A stretch of 64,000 nt of DNA from the NCBI RefSeq assembly GCF_003097235.1, contig NZ_QEQQ01000002.1, positions 496,001 to 560,000 of the forward strand. The letters run 5' to 3'. How positions within the stretch are numbered: the stretch's first letter is position 1; every line of letters begins with the position of its first letter. The notes beneath the pieces were generated by a model that did not search any database, was not told where the DNA came from, and was given only the letters and a program-made list of their open reading frames with translations. The position numbers and the translations under genes are program-made. Shown here piece by piece: positions 10,253 through 19,125 of the stretch. The DNA is from Pseudomonas sp. CC120222-01a. Lineage in GTDB: Bacteria > Pseudomonadota > Gammaproteobacteria > Pseudomonadales > Pseudomonadaceae.

Positions 10253-11131
10253 TTAGCGGCGCCGACCACTGATGCGCACCCAGCCGTCGCGCACGACGAT
10301 CGGGTCCAGATCGAAGTCGGCAGCGTAGGCAGCAGCCACTTCCTCACCCTGTTCGGCGAGGATGCCCGACAGGGCCAGCAGCCCACCTGGGCGGACCAGG
10401 CCGGACAGTTGCGGTGCCAGCGACACCAGCGGGCCGGCGAGAATGTTGGCGACCAGCACGTCGGCCTGCATGGCCGGCATGTGCTCGGGCAGGTACAGCG
10501 CCAGCTTTTCGTCGGCGATGCCGTTGCGCTGGGCGTTGTCACGGGAGGCTTCGATGGCCTGCACGTCGATGTCGGTACCGACGGCCTCACGCGCGCCCAG
10601 TAGCAGGGCGGCGATGGCGAGGATGCCCGAGCCGCAGCCGAAGTCCAGCACCTGGGTGTCTTGCAGTTGCTGGCCGTCGAGCCATTCCAGGCACAGTGCG
10701 GTGGTCGGGTGGGTGCCGGTGCCGAACGCCAGGCCTGGGTCGAGCAGCAGGTTGACCGCGTCCTGTTCCGGGGCCTCGTGCCAGCTCGGCACAATCCACA
10801 GGCGCTGGCCAAAGCGCATCGGCTGGAAACCGTCCATCCAGCTGCGTTCCCAGTCCTGGTCCTCGATCACTTCGGCCTGGTGCTCGGGCAATTCGGCGCC
10901 GGTCAGCAGCTGCAGGTGGGCGAATACCGCTTCAGGCTCGGCGTCGGCTTCGAACAGGGCCAGCAGGTGGGTGTGCGACCACAGCGGGGTGGTGTTGAGG
11001 TCGGGTTCGAAGATCGGCTGGTCTTCGGCGTCCATGAACGTGACCGATACGGCGCCGACTTCGAGCAGGGCGTCTTCGTAAGTTTCGGCTTGTTCCGGGC
11101 TGATGGCCAGGCGTACTTGCAGCCAAGGCAT
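10253..11131 (-). CDS. prmA: Ribosomal protein L11 methyltransferase
   Basis: 292 residues starting at 11131 ([20 protein letters not shown]). The Met three codons upstream (11140) is possible but not the usual start. The N-terminal substrate-recognition domain is followed by a class I SAM fold with [20 protein letters not shown] (motif I) and [19 protein letters not shown] (motif IV). It trimethylates several positions of ribosomal protein L11. In P. aeruginosa prmA is followed by accC-accB; here the aco island lies between. Confidence 0.96.
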   Translation of the reverse strand: MPWLQVRLAISPEQAETYEDALLEVGAVSVTFMDAEDQPIFEPDLNTTPLWSHTHLLALFEADAEPEAVFAHLQLLTGAELPEHQAEVIEDQDWERSWMDGFQPMRFGQRLWIVPSWHEAPEQDAVNLLLDPGLAFGTGTHPTTALCLEWLDGQQLQDTQVLDFGCGSGILAIAALLLGAREAVGTDIDVQAIEASRDNAQRNGIADEKLALYLPEHMPAMQADVLVANILAGPLVSLAPQLSGLVRPGGLLALSGILAEQGEEVAAAYAADFDLDPIVVRDGWVRISGRRR

Positions 11132-11238
11132 GGCGGGCACCTTTGGTAAATCGACAGGGGCAGCCCGAGGCTGCGAGAAGCCTGGCAGTTTACGCGAGTG
11201 CGGGGGGTTTGTAGAGGCATGGCAGGGGACCGCGTCGC

Positions 11239-11317
11239 CTTCTTCGCGGGCAAGCCCGCTCCCACAGGTTATCCAGGGTTTTCAAGGTCTGTGGGAGCGG
11301 GCTTGCCCGCGAAGAGG
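11239..11317. repeat. Inverted pair of second-type REP elements (prmA/acoC gap)
   Basis: Opposed copies of a different REP arm, CTTCGCGGGCAAGCCCGCTC with a CCCACAG end, at about 11239-11267 and 11289-11316. The same family recurs at 50.6 kb. The pair separates the 3' end of acoC from the 5' end of prmA and may end aco transcription; it also marks the left border of the aco island. Confidence 0.85.
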
Positions 11318-11339
11318 CCGGGACAGGCAGTCGAGAGGG

Positions 11340-12446
11340 TCAATGCTTGCGAAGGAACTCCAGCAGCCGCTGGTTCACCTGCTCCGCCGCCTCCATCTGC
11401 ACCATGTGCCCGACCCCTGGCACCACCAGCACCTCGGCTTCGACCCCGTCGGCATGCGCCGCCGGAATGATCGCGTCCTCGGCCCCCCAGATCACCAGCG
11501 CCGGGTGCTGCCCCAGCACCCCACGCAGGTCATGCCGCTGGCGGTCACCGTCAGCCAGCGCCGCCCCCAGCTGGCGCAAGGCGTCATCCACGCCCTCCAG
11601 GCGCTTGAACTTGAGCATGTCATCGAGCATCTGCCGGGTCACCAGCCCCGGGTCGGCAAACAGCTGCACCATCTGCGGCTTCAGGGCATTGCGGTTGGCG
11701 GCGGCGACGAAACCTTGCAGGTACTGGCCATTGACCGTCTCACCCAGCCCGGCACTGGCCACCAGGCTCAGGCTCGCCACCCGCTGTGGCGCCAGGCGTG
11801 CCACATTCAGGCTGACTGCGCCGCCCATGGAGTGCCCGGTGAGGTGGGCCTTGGCGATGTCCAGATGATCGAGCAGGGCCAGCACCGTTTCGCTCAACTC
11901 ATCCAGATCACCTTTTGCCAGGGCCTTGGCCGACTCACCATGCCCCGGCAGGTCCAGTGCGATGACTCGACGCTCGGCCGCCAGTGCCGGGTGGTTGAAC
12001 AGCCAGTTGTTGAGGTCGCCGCCAAAACCGTGCACCAGCACCAGCGGCGTGCCGCCTTCACCCAGTTCGAACCAGCGCAGCAGGCGCCCGGCCACCTCGG
12101 CCTTTTGCGGTGCCGGCCCCTGGGCCTGGTCGGCACCACCTTCAGCAACGAACTCGGCCTGGAAGCGTTGCACCACGGCATCGATTTCCGATTCCTCGGC
12201 TTCACCTTCCACCACCACGGCCAGCAGTGCACCGACCGGCAACGTTTCGTCGGGCCGGGCCACCTGGCGGCGCAACACGCCGCTGAACGGCGCCTCGACG
12301 CTGCTGCTGATCTTGTCGGTCTCGACGTCCAGCACCTCGTCGCCCTTGCTGATTTCATCCCCCTCCTGCTTGAGCCACGCGTCGACCCGGCCCTCGGTCA
12401 TCGACAGGCCCCACTTGGGCATGGTCAGGGTATGGATCTGGCTCAT
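11340..12446 (-). CDS. acoC: Acetoin dehydrogenase E2 (lipoyl domain fused to alpha/beta hydrolase)
   Basis: 368 residues. The lipoyl domain (about 1-80) carries the attachment lysine K45 in ETDKISSS. An alpha/beta-hydrolase domain (about 130-368) has oxyanion region LVHGFGGD and nucleophile elbow GHSMGG. This fused form, instead of a normal 2-oxoacid dehydrogenase E2 core, is characteristic of Pseudomonas AcoC. It accepts the acetyl group from the E1 on lipoamide and passes it to CoA. Its start overlaps the acoB stop by 4 nt, so it is translationally coupled. Confidence 0.93.
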   Translation of the reverse strand: MSQIHTLTMPKWGLSMTEGRVDAWLKQEGDEISKGDEVLDVETDKISSSVEAPFSGVLRRQVARPDETLPVGALLAVVVEGEAEESEIDAVVQRFQAEFVAEGGADQAQGPAPQKAEVAGRLLRWFELGEGGTPLVLVHGFGGDLNNWLFNHPALAAERRVIALDLPGHGESAKALAKGDLDELSETVLALLDHLDIAKAHLTGHSMGGAVSLNVARLAPQRVASLSLVASAGLGETVNGQYLQGFVAAANRNALKPQMVQLFADPGLVTRQMLDDMLKFKRLEGVDDALRQLGAALADGDRQRHDLRGVLGQHPALVIWGAEDAIIPAAHADGVEAEVLVVPGVGHMVQMEAAEQVNQRLLEFLRKH

Positions 12447-13465
12447 GCGGCACTCCTTGCAGCTTCGATCACCTTGCGCACGGCCGCTTCGACCTTCGCC
12501 GCGTCAGGGATGTACAGGTCTTCCAGGGCATCGGAGAACGGCACTGGGGTGTGCGGCGCGGTGACCATCTCGATCGGGCCCTTGAGCGCGGCGAAGGCTT
12601 TTTGCGCGACCAGTGCGCTGATATCGGTGGCCATCGAGCAGCGCGGGTTGGCTTCGTCGATCACCACCAGGCGGCCGGTCTTCTCCACGCTTTCGAGAAT
12701 GCTGTCTTCGTCCAGCGGACTGGTGGTGCGCAGGTCCAGCACTTCGCAGTCGATGCCCTGGCGGGCCAGGTTGTTGGCCGCTTCCATGGCTACGTGAACC
12801 ATGCGCCCATAGGTCACCAGGGTCACGTCGTCGCCGTCGCGCAGGAAGTTGGCCTCGCCGAATGGCACGCTGTACACCTCTTCCGGCACTTCGCCCTGCA
12901 TGCTGTAGAGCAGCTTGTGCTCACAGAAGATCACCGGGTCGTTGTCGCGGATTGCCTGGATCAGCAGGCCCTTGGCGTCATACGGCGAGGACGGGCAGAC
13001 CACCTTCAGGCCGGGGATGTGGGTCCATAGCGAGGTAAGCATCTGCGAGTGCTGGGCCGCAGCGCGCAGGCCGGCGCCGTACATGGTGCGCATCACCAGC
13101 GGCGTGACCGCCTTGCCACCGAACATGTAGCGGAACTTGGCGGCCTGGTTGAGGATCTGGTCCAGGCAGCAGCCGGCAAAGTCGACGAACATCAGCTCGC
13201 ACACCGGGCGCAAGCCTTGGGTAGCGGCACCGACGGCGGCACCGACGTAGCCGATTTCCGACAGCGGCGCATCGAGCACGCGCCCCGGGAACTGGTGGTA
13301 CAGGCCTTTGGTGACACCGAGCACGCCACCCCAGGCGTCATCCTCGCCCGGGGCGCCCGCGCCACCGGCAACGTCTTCGCCAATGATGAACACGCTGGTG
13401 TCGCGGCGCATTTCCTGGGCCAGGGCTTCGTTGATGGCCTGCTGGTAGCTGATTTTTCTAGCCAT
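12443..13465 (-). CDS. acoB: Acetoin dehydrogenase E1 component, beta subunit
   Basis: 340 residues, with the transketolase pyrimidine-binding domain first (IGEDVAGGAGAPGEDDAWGG, LDAPLSEIGYVGAAVGAA) and the transketolase C-terminal domain after about 200 (VLDLRTTSPLDEDSILESV). With AcoA it forms the thiamine-diphosphate E1 that cleaves acetoin to acetaldehyde and a hydroxyethyl group for AcoC. The 32 nt leader holds GGAG and a run of overlapping AAnAAnAA motifs suggestive of Hfq/Crc control. Confidence 0.94.
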   Translation of the reverse strand: MARKISYQQAINEALAQEMRRDTSVFIIGEDVAGGAGAPGEDDAWGGVLGVTKGLYHQFPGRVLDAPLSEIGYVGAAVGAATQGLRPVCELMFVDFAGCCLDQILNQAAKFRYMFGGKAVTPLVMRTMYGAGLRAAAQHSQMLTSLWTHIPGLKVVCPSSPYDAKGLLIQAIRDNDPVIFCEHKLLYSMQGEVPEEVYSVPFGEANFLRDGDDVTLVTYGRMVHVAMEAANNLARQGIDCEVLDLRTTSPLDEDSILESVEKTGRLVVIDEANPRCSMATDISALVAQKAFAALKGPIEMVTAPHTPVPFSDALEDLYIPDAAKVEAAVRKVIEAARSAA

Positions 13466-13475
13466 GGTGGTTCTC

Positions 13476-13491
13476 CTGTTGTTCTTGTTGT
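13476..13491 (-). promoter_or_regulatory. CA-rich Crc/Hfq-type motif in the acoB leader
   Basis: On the minus strand the leader reads ACAACAAGAACAACAGGAG, with overlapping AAnAAnAA matches (AACAAGAA, AAGAACAA) directly before the GGAG ribosome site. In Pseudomonas, Hfq with Crc binds such motifs to block translation under preferred carbon sources. Function here is inferred. Confidence 0.55.
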
Positions 13492-13497
13492 CCGGGC

Positions 13498-14475
13498 TCA
13501 GGGGTAGCTGACGTAGACATCGGTGAGCAGGTCGGCGGGCTGCGGCTTGGGGTCGGCTTTGGCGCGGCGCACGGCGTCTTCGATGAGGTCGTCGACACGG
13601 GCGTCGATGGCGTCCAGTTGCGCCGCCTGCAGCAGGCCGGCACGGGTGGTCTTGTTGCGGAACTGCAGCAGGCAGTCGCGGGATTCGCGCAGGTTCTTCA
13701 CCTCGTCAGGGGCGCGGTAGGTCTGTGCGTCGCCTTCAAAGTGGCCGTAGTAGCGGCTCAGCTTGACCTCGATCAGCGACGGCCCTTGCCCGGACCGGGC
13801 GCGTTCGATGGCGGCGCCAGCGGCCTCGTGCACGGCAAAGAAGTCGAAGCCGTCGATGGTCACGCCTGGCATGCCGAAACCGGCGGCGCGGTCAGCGATG
13901 TGGTCGCAGGCCACCGACCAGGTCGAGGCGGTGGCTTCGGCGTAGCCGTTGTTCTCGGCGACGAAGATGCATGGCAGGTTCATGATCGAGGCCAGGTTCA
14001 TAGCCTCGAACACCGCGCCCTCGTTTGAAGCACCGTCGCCGAAGAAGGCCACGGCCACGTTGTCATTGCCCTTGATCTTGGCCGCCAGGGCGGCGCCGGC
14101 CACCAGTGGCGCGCCGGCACCAACGATGCCGTTGGCACCGAGCATGCCTTTTTCCAGGTCGGCGATGTGCATCGAACCGCCCTTGCCGCCGCACACGCCG
14201 GTCTTCTTGCCGTAGATCTCGGCCATCATGCCGTACACGTCGACGCCCTTGGCGATGCAGTGGCCATGGCCGCGGTGGGTCGAGGCGATGCAGTCGCTGT
14301 CGCGCAGGTGCGCCATGACCCCGGCGGCAGAGGCTTCTTCACCGGCATACAGGTGGACGAAGCCGGGTATCTCGCCGGTGGCGAATTCCACGTGCAGGCG
14401 TTCTTCGAAGGCGCGGATGGTGCGCATCACTTCATAGGCATGCAGCAATTGCTCTGAACTGAGGTGAGTGGACAT
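13498..14475 (-). CDS. acoA: Acetoin dehydrogenase E1 component, alpha subunit
   Basis: 325 residues from the start at 14475 (MSTHLSSEQLLHAYEVMRTIRAFEERL); the frame is open 30 codons further upstream but those codons overlap the acoX 3' end. It has the thiamine-diphosphate motif (GDGASNEGAVFEAMNLASIMNLPCIFVAENN) and the E1-alpha GKGGSMHIAD loop. It pairs with AcoB. GGAG precedes the start, and an AACAACAA motif lies between it and the ATG. Confidence 0.94.
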   Translation of the reverse strand: MSTHLSSEQLLHAYEVMRTIRAFEERLHVEFATGEIPGFVHLYAGEEASAAGVMAHLRDSDCIASTHRGHGHCIAKGVDVYGMMAEIYGKKTGVCGGKGGSMHIADLEKGMLGANGIVGAGAPLVAGAALAAKIKGNDNVAVAFFGDGASNEGAVFEAMNLASIMNLPCIFVAENNGYAEATASTWSVACDHIADRAAGFGMPGVTIDGFDFFAVHEAAGAAIERARSGQGPSLIEVKLSRYYGHFEGDAQTYRAPDEVKNLRESRDCLLQFRNKTTRAGLLQAAQLDAIDARVDDLIEDAVRRAKADPKPQPADLLTDVYVSYP

Positions 14476-14476
14476 C

Positions 14477-14484
14477 TTGTTGTT
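14477..14484 (-). promoter_or_regulatory. CA motif between ribosome site and start of acoA
   Basis: Minus-strand AACAACAA, a perfect AAnAAnAA Hfq/Crc motif, sits between GGAG and the ATG. This position would directly block initiation. Inferred from sequence only. Confidence 0.5.
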
Positions 14485-14497
14485 CTCCAGGGTTGTC

Positions 14498-15553
14498 TCA
14501 ACACGGGGTTGCAGGGTGCAGCCGATGGCCGCGCGGGACGGCCAGCAGGTGATGACGGGCGGCATGTGCCAGCGCGGCCTCGACGTCGACGGTCAACGGG
14601 CCTTGCAGGTCGAGGGTGATGGTCGGGGTGTCGTGTTCGGCGAACTCGATCTCGCGCTCGCCATCCAGGGCCAGGGTGCCGGCGGTGAGGCTCAGGCGAT
14701 GGGCCACACCTGGGCTGAGCGTGCCGCTGGCGGTGATGCCGCAGCCTTGCAGCGAGCCGGGGGCCAGCGGGGCGAGCAGGGCCTGTTCGGCGCCGGGGTT
14801 GAGCCGTACCCAGGCGCCGTGGGGTTCATGGCGGGCCACCGGTTGCCACAGCCCGCAGAGCGCAGACAGGCCAATGGCGTGGGGCTCGGCGAAGCAGGCG
14901 AAGATTTCGCAGAGGTCTTCACTGCGGCTCAGTGCGCGGGCGCCGATGAAGCGTTGCGGCGACACTGCCACTTCGACCAGCGCCCACTCACACAGCTGTT
15001 GCTGCGCTACCTTCACCAGCAGCCGCTTGTTGCGGCGCAGGCCGATGCTGGCCGGTACCCGGCCGCCTGCGAGCAGGCCGCCAGCGAGGCCTGCGCTGGT
15101 GGCTTCGCGCAGTTCCGGGAAGGCGTTGTTGGTGCCGGTGGACAGGGTCAGCAGGGGCGTGTCCCCAGCCTCGGCCGCCACGGCCTTGTGTGTGCCGTCG
15201 CCGCCCAGCACGGCGATCATCGCCACGCCGCGCTCGACCATCTGCCGGGTGGCCAGCCGGGTGTCGCTGACAGTCTGGGTCAACGGCAGGTCGAGCAGTG
15301 CCAGGCGCGGCCAGTGCTGGTCGTGCGCCACGGGGCCGAGGCTGGCCTTGAGCACTGCGGCGGCAATACCGGTCATGTCGGTGGGCAGCAGCACCTCGGC
15401 GACGCCGGTGGCGCCAAAAGCGCCGAGCAGGCGCTGGATGACCGAGGCCTTGTCGGTGCTGGAGTAAAGCCCGGCGTTGCTGGTCAGGCGACGCAGGTCG
15501 CGGCCGGAGGCAGGGTTGGCAATGATCCCGATGGTCGGGGCGGGCTGCGGCAT
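14498..15553 (-). CDS. acoX: AcoX, ATP-NAD kinase-like protein of the acetoin operon
   Basis: 351 residues. The N terminus IGIIANPASGRDLRRL and the AVLGGDGTHKAVA motif belong to the NAD-kinase/diacylglycerol-kinase fold; the TLSTGTNNAFPE segment agrees. AcoX is found in acetoin operons of Gram-negative bacteria, but its role is not established. It is the first gene of acoXABC, 23 nt from the start predicted by the sigma54 promoter. No dihydrolipoamide dehydrogenase or butanediol dehydrogenase gene is present in the cluster. Confidence 0.9.
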   Translation of the reverse strand: MPQPAPTIGIIANPASGRDLRRLTSNAGLYSSTDKASVIQRLLGAFGATGVAEVLLPTDMTGIAAAVLKASLGPVAHDQHWPRLALLDLPLTQTVSDTRLATRQMVERGVAMIAVLGGDGTHKAVAAEAGDTPLLTLSTGTNNAFPELREATSAGLAGGLLAGGRVPASIGLRRNKRLLVKVAQQQLCEWALVEVAVSPQRFIGARALSRSEDLCEIFACFAEPHAIGLSALCGLWQPVARHEPHGAWVRLNPGAEQALLAPLAPGSLQGCGITASGTLSPGVAHRLSLTAGTLALDGEREIEFAEHDTPTITLDLQGPLTVDVEAALAHAARHHLLAVPRGHRLHPATPC

Positions 15554-15566
15554 GGCACACCTCGTG

Positions 15567-15574
15567 TTCTTGTT
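15567..15574 (-). promoter_or_regulatory. CA motif at the 5' end of the acoX transcript
   Basis: Minus-strand AACAAGAA fits AAnAAnAA and lies a few bases before the CGAGG ribosome site. The sigma54 promoter would start transcription near 15576, so the motif would open the mRNA. Inference. Confidence 0.5.
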
Positions 15575-15587
15575 TGCCTAGGCTTGA

Positions 15588-15602
15588 GCAAGGCGGGTGC
15601 CA
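15588..15602 (-). promoter_or_regulatory. Sigma54 (-24/-12) promoter of acoXABC
   Basis: Minus-strand TGGCACCCGCCTTGC matches TGGCAC-N5-TTGC exactly. Placing the GC at -13/-12 puts the start near 15576, 23 nt before the acoX ATG. The adjacent AcoR belongs to the sigma54 activator family, which supports this assignment. Confidence 0.85.
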
Positions 15603-15679
15603 GCTTTCTTCGCGTGCCCTGCAAGGGCCGTTGCAGAGCGCTTGAATGGCTATCGGGCAAGGCTGCAGTGGCCATTGCC

Positions 15680-15739
15680 TGAGACGCTGCGTGCCAGCAT
15701 TGCCGGGCGTTTGCCGGAAGGCTGAGACGCTGCGTCTCA
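15680..15739. promoter_or_regulatory. Putative AcoR operators (two copies of a palindrome)
   Basis: TGAGACGCTGCGTCTCA at 15723-15739 is a perfect 8 bp inverted repeat around one T. A second copy at 15680-15696 keeps TGAGACGCTGCGT and degenerates at the last positions. The centres are 43 bp apart, about four helical turns, at roughly -110 and -155 from the predicted acoX start. That is typical enhancer placement for a Fis-type helix-turn-helix activator. The same gap serves acoR, so autoregulation is possible. Binding by AcoR is inferred. Confidence 0.65.
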
Positions 15740-15806
15740 AGCCCACCGGTAATCACACAGCGCTTGTCGGGACATGCCGGCAGGCGCTTAATGGCCGCAC
15801 AACGAC

Positions 15807-15814
15807 AAGAACAA
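15807..15814 (+). promoter_or_regulatory. CA motif before the acoR ribosome site
   Basis: AAGAACAA (AAnAAnAA) lies about 10 nt upstream of GGAGG (15824-15828), which precedes the acoR ATG. It is the fourth such motif in the aco locus and suggests catabolite repression of the activator too. Confidence 0.5.
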
Positions 15815-15832
15815 ACAGGAACCGGAGGCCTC

Positions 15833-17686
15833 ATGCTTGCCGCGAACTCCCGAGCCCATGTCGATTGCGTCAGCCGGGTGCTGAAGAACGCCGACCGCCT
15901 GCCCCAGGCGCCGGTGCCGCCGCTGATCCTCGACTCATGGCGCCGTTCCATGGAGCTGTACCGTCTTGACCCCGGGTCCCAGCAGGGGCCGCGCATCCTG
16001 TCCCAATCGCTGCTCAACGAATGCCGCGAACGCGCCGAACTGTTCCTGCGCATCGCCAGCGATGCCGTGGCGCGCCTGCATGCGCGGGTGCGCGGTGCCG
16101 ACTATTGCGTGCTGCTGACCGATGCCCTTGGGCGCACCATCGATTACCGGGTCGAATCGGCCATCCGCAACGATTGCCGCAAGGCCGGCCTGTACCTGGG
16201 CACCTGCTGGTCCGAGGGCGAGGAGGGCACCTGTGGCGTGGCGGCGGTGCTGACCAGCAAGGCGCCGGTCACGGTGCACAAGCGCGATCACTTTCGCGCC
16301 GCCTTCATCGGCCTGACCTGCACGGCGGCGCCGGTATTCGACCCACAGGGCGAACTGCTCGGCGTGGTGGATGTGTCGGCCCTGCAATCCCCGGACGACC
16401 GCCGCAGCCAGCACCTGATCCTGCAACTGGTGGAGCAGACCGCGCGCGAGATCGAGAATGCCTTTTTCATGCACAGCGCCCAAGGCCACTGGGTGATGCG
16501 CGCCCATGGCACGCCTGGCTATGTGGAGAGCCAGCCCGACTACCTGCTGGCCTGGGATGCCGATGGCCGCCTGCAGGCGATCAACAGCCTGGCCCGCGAG
16601 CGCTTGCTGGCACGGCACGGGCGTTTGCCAGAACACATCTGTGAGCTGTTCGACATGGCCCAGCTGCGCCGCGCCAACGACGCCTCGGCCCAGCGCCTGC
16701 CAGGTTGGGGCGGGTTGTACGGGCGGGTCAGCGCGCCCCAGCGGCGGGGCCGGACGCAACCCTTGCAGCAAGCGCAGGATGCGCGCATCGAACAGCACTT
16801 GCGGTTGGCCACAAGGGTCAAGGACTGCAACCTGGCCGTGCTGGTGCAGGGCGAAACCGGTTCCGGCAAGGAAGTCTTCGCGCGCCAGTTGCACCAGCAG
16901 AGCCAGCGCCGTGAAGGGCCGTTCGTCACGCTGAACTGTGCAGCCATCCCCGAGAGCCTGATCGAGAGCGAGCTGTTCGGCTATGTCGCCGGGGCGTTTA
17001 CCGGTGCGTCGAGCAAAGGCATGCAGGGGCTGTTGCAGCAGGCTGATGGCGGCACCTTGTTTCTCGACGAAATCGGCGACATGCCGCTGCACCTGCAAAC
17101 TCGCCTGCTGCGGGTGCTGGCCGAAGGCGAAGTGGCGCCGCTGGGCGCTGCGCGGCGGGAGCGGGTTGATATCCAGGTGATCTGTGCGACCCACCGCGAC
17201 CTGGCGGCGATGGTGAGTGAAGGGCGTTTCCGTGAGGACCTGTATTTCCGTCTGGCCAATGCCCGCTTCGAGTTGCCACCGCTGCGTGAACGGGAGGACC
17301 GGTTGGGCCTTATTCATCAGTTGCTGGCCGAGGAGGCCGAGGCTTGCGGGGTTGAGGTGGTGCTGGCAGATGATGCGTTGCAAGCACTGCTGGTGTACCG
17401 CTGGCCGGGGAATTTGCGCCAGCTGCGGCAAGTGCTGCGTTATGCCTGTGCGGTCAGCGAGGGCGGGCAAGTGTGCCTGGAGAACCTGCCGCAAGAGGTG
17501 CAGGGTGATGCCGTGCCTGCAGCGGATGTCGGCGTGTCGAGCCCGGCTCGGCAGTTGCTGCTCGATGCCCTGATCCGCCATCGCTGGAAACCGGCGGAAG
17601 CGGCGCGTGCTTTGGGGATATCGCGGGCGACCTTGTATCGGCGGGTGCATGAGCACCGGATCGAGATGCCGCGGATGAAAGGGTAG
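15833..17686 (+). CDS. acoR: Sigma54-dependent acetoin catabolism activator AcoR
   Basis: 617 residues from the ATG at 15833 (MLAANSRAHVDCVSRVL), chosen for its GGAGG at 4 nt; the frame is open further upstream but runs into the operator region. A GAF-like sensing region (about 60-200) precedes the AAA+ domain (about 320-555). That domain has Walker A GETGSGKE, the sigma54 loop GAFTGA and Walker B GGTLFLDEIGD. The C terminus is a Fis-type helix-turn-helix (AEAARALGISRATLYRRV). It should activate acoXABC in response to acetoin or a breakdown product. It is divergent from acoX. Confidence 0.94.
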   Translation: MLAANSRAHVDCVSRVLKNADRLPQAPVPPLILDSWRRSMELYRLDPGSQQGPRILSQSLLNECRERAELFLRIASDAVARLHARVRGADYCVLLTDALGRTIDYRVESAIRNDCRKAGLYLGTCWSEGEEGTCGVAAVLTSKAPVTVHKRDHFRAAFIGLTCTAAPVFDPQGELLGVVDVSALQSPDDRRSQHLILQLVEQTAREIENAFFMHSAQGHWVMRAHGTPGYVESQPDYLLAWDADGRLQAINSLARERLLARHGRLPEHICELFDMAQLRRANDASAQRLPGWGGLYGRVSAPQRRGRTQPLQQAQDARIEQHLRLATRVKDCNLAVLVQGETGSGKEVFARQLHQQSQRREGPFVTLNCAAIPESLIESELFGYVAGAFTGASSKGMQGLLQQADGGTLFLDEIGDMPLHLQTRLLRVLAEGEVAPLGAARRERVDIQVICATHRDLAAMVSEGRFREDLYFRLANARFELPPLREREDRLGLIHQLLAEEAEACGVEVVLADDALQALLVYRWPGNLRQLRQVLRYACAVSEGGQVCLENLPQEVQGDAVPAADVGVSSPARQLLLDALIRHRWKPAEAARALGISRATLYRRVHEHRIEMPRMKG

Positions 17687-17702
17687 GGCCCTGGCAGGCA
17701 AT

Positions 17703-17733
17703 AAAAAACCCCGGCACTGGGCCGGGGTTCTTG
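17703..17733. terminator. Bidirectional terminator between acoR and accC
   Basis: CCCCGGC (17709-17715) pairs with GCCGGGG (17721-17727). A tracts on the left give a T run for accC transcripts on the minus strand; TTCTT on the right serves acoR. The two genes converge here. Confidence 0.85.
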
Positions 17734-17752
17734 ATGCATCACGCTAACGCGA

Positions 17753-19108
17753 TCACTCCTGGTTGGCCAGTTTGTGCTCGAGGTAGTGGATGTTCACGCC
17801 GCCTTTGCAGAAACCTTCATCACGCACCAGGTCGCGGTGCAGCGGGATGTTGGTCTTGATGCCGTCGACGACGATTTCGTCCAGGGCATTACGCATGCGC
17901 GCCATGGCTTCGTCGCGGTCTTTGCCGTAGGTGATCAGCTTGCCGATCAGCGAGTCGTAGTTCGGCGGAACCGAATAGCCGCTGTACAGGTGCGAATCGA
18001 CGCGCACGCCGTTGCCGCCTGGAGCGTGGAAGTGCTTGACCTTGCCTGGGCTCGGAATGAACTTCTTCGGGTCTTCGGCGTTGATCCGGCACTCCAGCGA
18101 GTGGCCACGGATGACCACGTCTTCCTGGCGGAACGACAGCTTGTTGCCAGCGGCGATGCTCAGCATCTCCTTGACGATGTCGATACCGGTGACCATCTCC
18201 GACACCGGGTGCTCAACCTGCACACGGGTGTTCATCTCGATGAAGTAGAAACGGCCGTTCTCGTACAGGAACTCGAAGGTACCGGCACCGCGGTAGCCGA
18301 TCTCGATGCACGCATCGACGCAACGCTTGTAGACTTCCTGGCGGGCCTTCTCATCGATACCCGGGGCCGGGGCTTCTTCCAGCACCTTCTGGTGACGGCG
18401 CTGCAGCGAGCAGTCACGGTCGCCCAGGTGGATGGCGTTGCCCTGGCCGTCGGACAGCACCTGAACTTCCACGTGACGTGGGTTGGTCAGGAACTTCTCC
18501 AGGTAGACCATCGGGTTGCCGAAGGCAGCACCGGCTTCAGTACGGGTGAGCTTGGCCGAGGAAATCAGGTCCTCTTCCTTGTGCACCACGCGCATGCCGC
18601 GACCACCACCGCCACCGGCGGCCTTGATGATCACCGGGTAGCCGACGTCACGAGCGATCGCCAGGGCGACCTCTTCGTCTTCCGGCAGCGGGCCATCGGA
18701 GCCCGGTACGGTTGGCACGCCCGACTTGATCATCGCGTCCTTGGCCGAAACCTTGTCGCCCATCAGGCGAATGGTGTCGGCTTTCGGGCCGATGAAGGCG
18801 AAACCGGACTTTTCAACCTGCTCGGCGAAATCGGCGTTTTCCGCCAGGAAGCCGTAACCCGGGTGGATCGCGGTGGCGCCGGTGACTTCGGCGGCAGCGA
18901 TGATCGCCGGGATGTGCAGGTAGGAATCCTTGGACGATGCAGGGCCGATGCAGACCGACTCGTCTGCCAGGCCCAGGTGCATCAGTTCACGGTCGGCAGT
19001 GGAGTGCACGGCGACGGTCTTGATGCCCAGCTCTTTGCAGGCACGCAGGATCCGCAGGGCAATTTCCCCACGGTTGGCGATCAGGACTTTTTCGAGCTTC
19101 CCAGACAT
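17753..19108 (-). CDS. accC: Biotin carboxylase subunit of acetyl-CoA carboxylase
   Basis: 451 residues from 19108 ([20 protein letters not shown]); an ATG seven codons upstream would overlap accB and is not the usual start. ATP-grasp motifs: [14 protein letters not shown], the carboxylase signature EEAPAPGI, and [16 protein letters not shown]. It carboxylates the biotin of AccB with bicarbonate and ATP, the first half-reaction of malonyl-CoA synthesis. accB lies 17 bp upstream on the same strand, the standard accBC operon. Confidence 0.97.
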   Translation of the reverse strand: MSGKLEKVLIANRGEIALRILRACKELGIKTVAVHSTADRELMHLGLADESVCIGPASSKDSYLHIPAIIAAAEVTGATAIHPGYGFLAENADFAEQVEKSGFAFIGPKADTIRLMGDKVSAKDAMIKSGVPTVPGSDGPLPEDEEVALAIARDVGYPVIIKAAGGGGGRGMRVVHKEEDLISSAKLTRTEAGAAFGNPMVYLEKFLTNPRHVEVQVLSDGQGNAIHLGDRDCSLQRRHQKVLEEAPAPGIDEKARQEVYKRCVDACIEIGYRGAGTFEFLYENGRFYFIEMNTRVQVEHPVSEMVTGIDIVKEMLSIAAGNKLSFRQEDVVIRGHSLECRINAEDPKKFIPSPGKVKHFHAPGGNGVRVDSHLYSGYSVPPNYDSLIGKLITYGKDRDEAMARMRNALDEIVVDGIKTNIPLHRDLVRDEGFCKGGVNIHYLEHKLANQE

Positions 19109-19125
19109 CGTTGGCTCTCCGCGAT

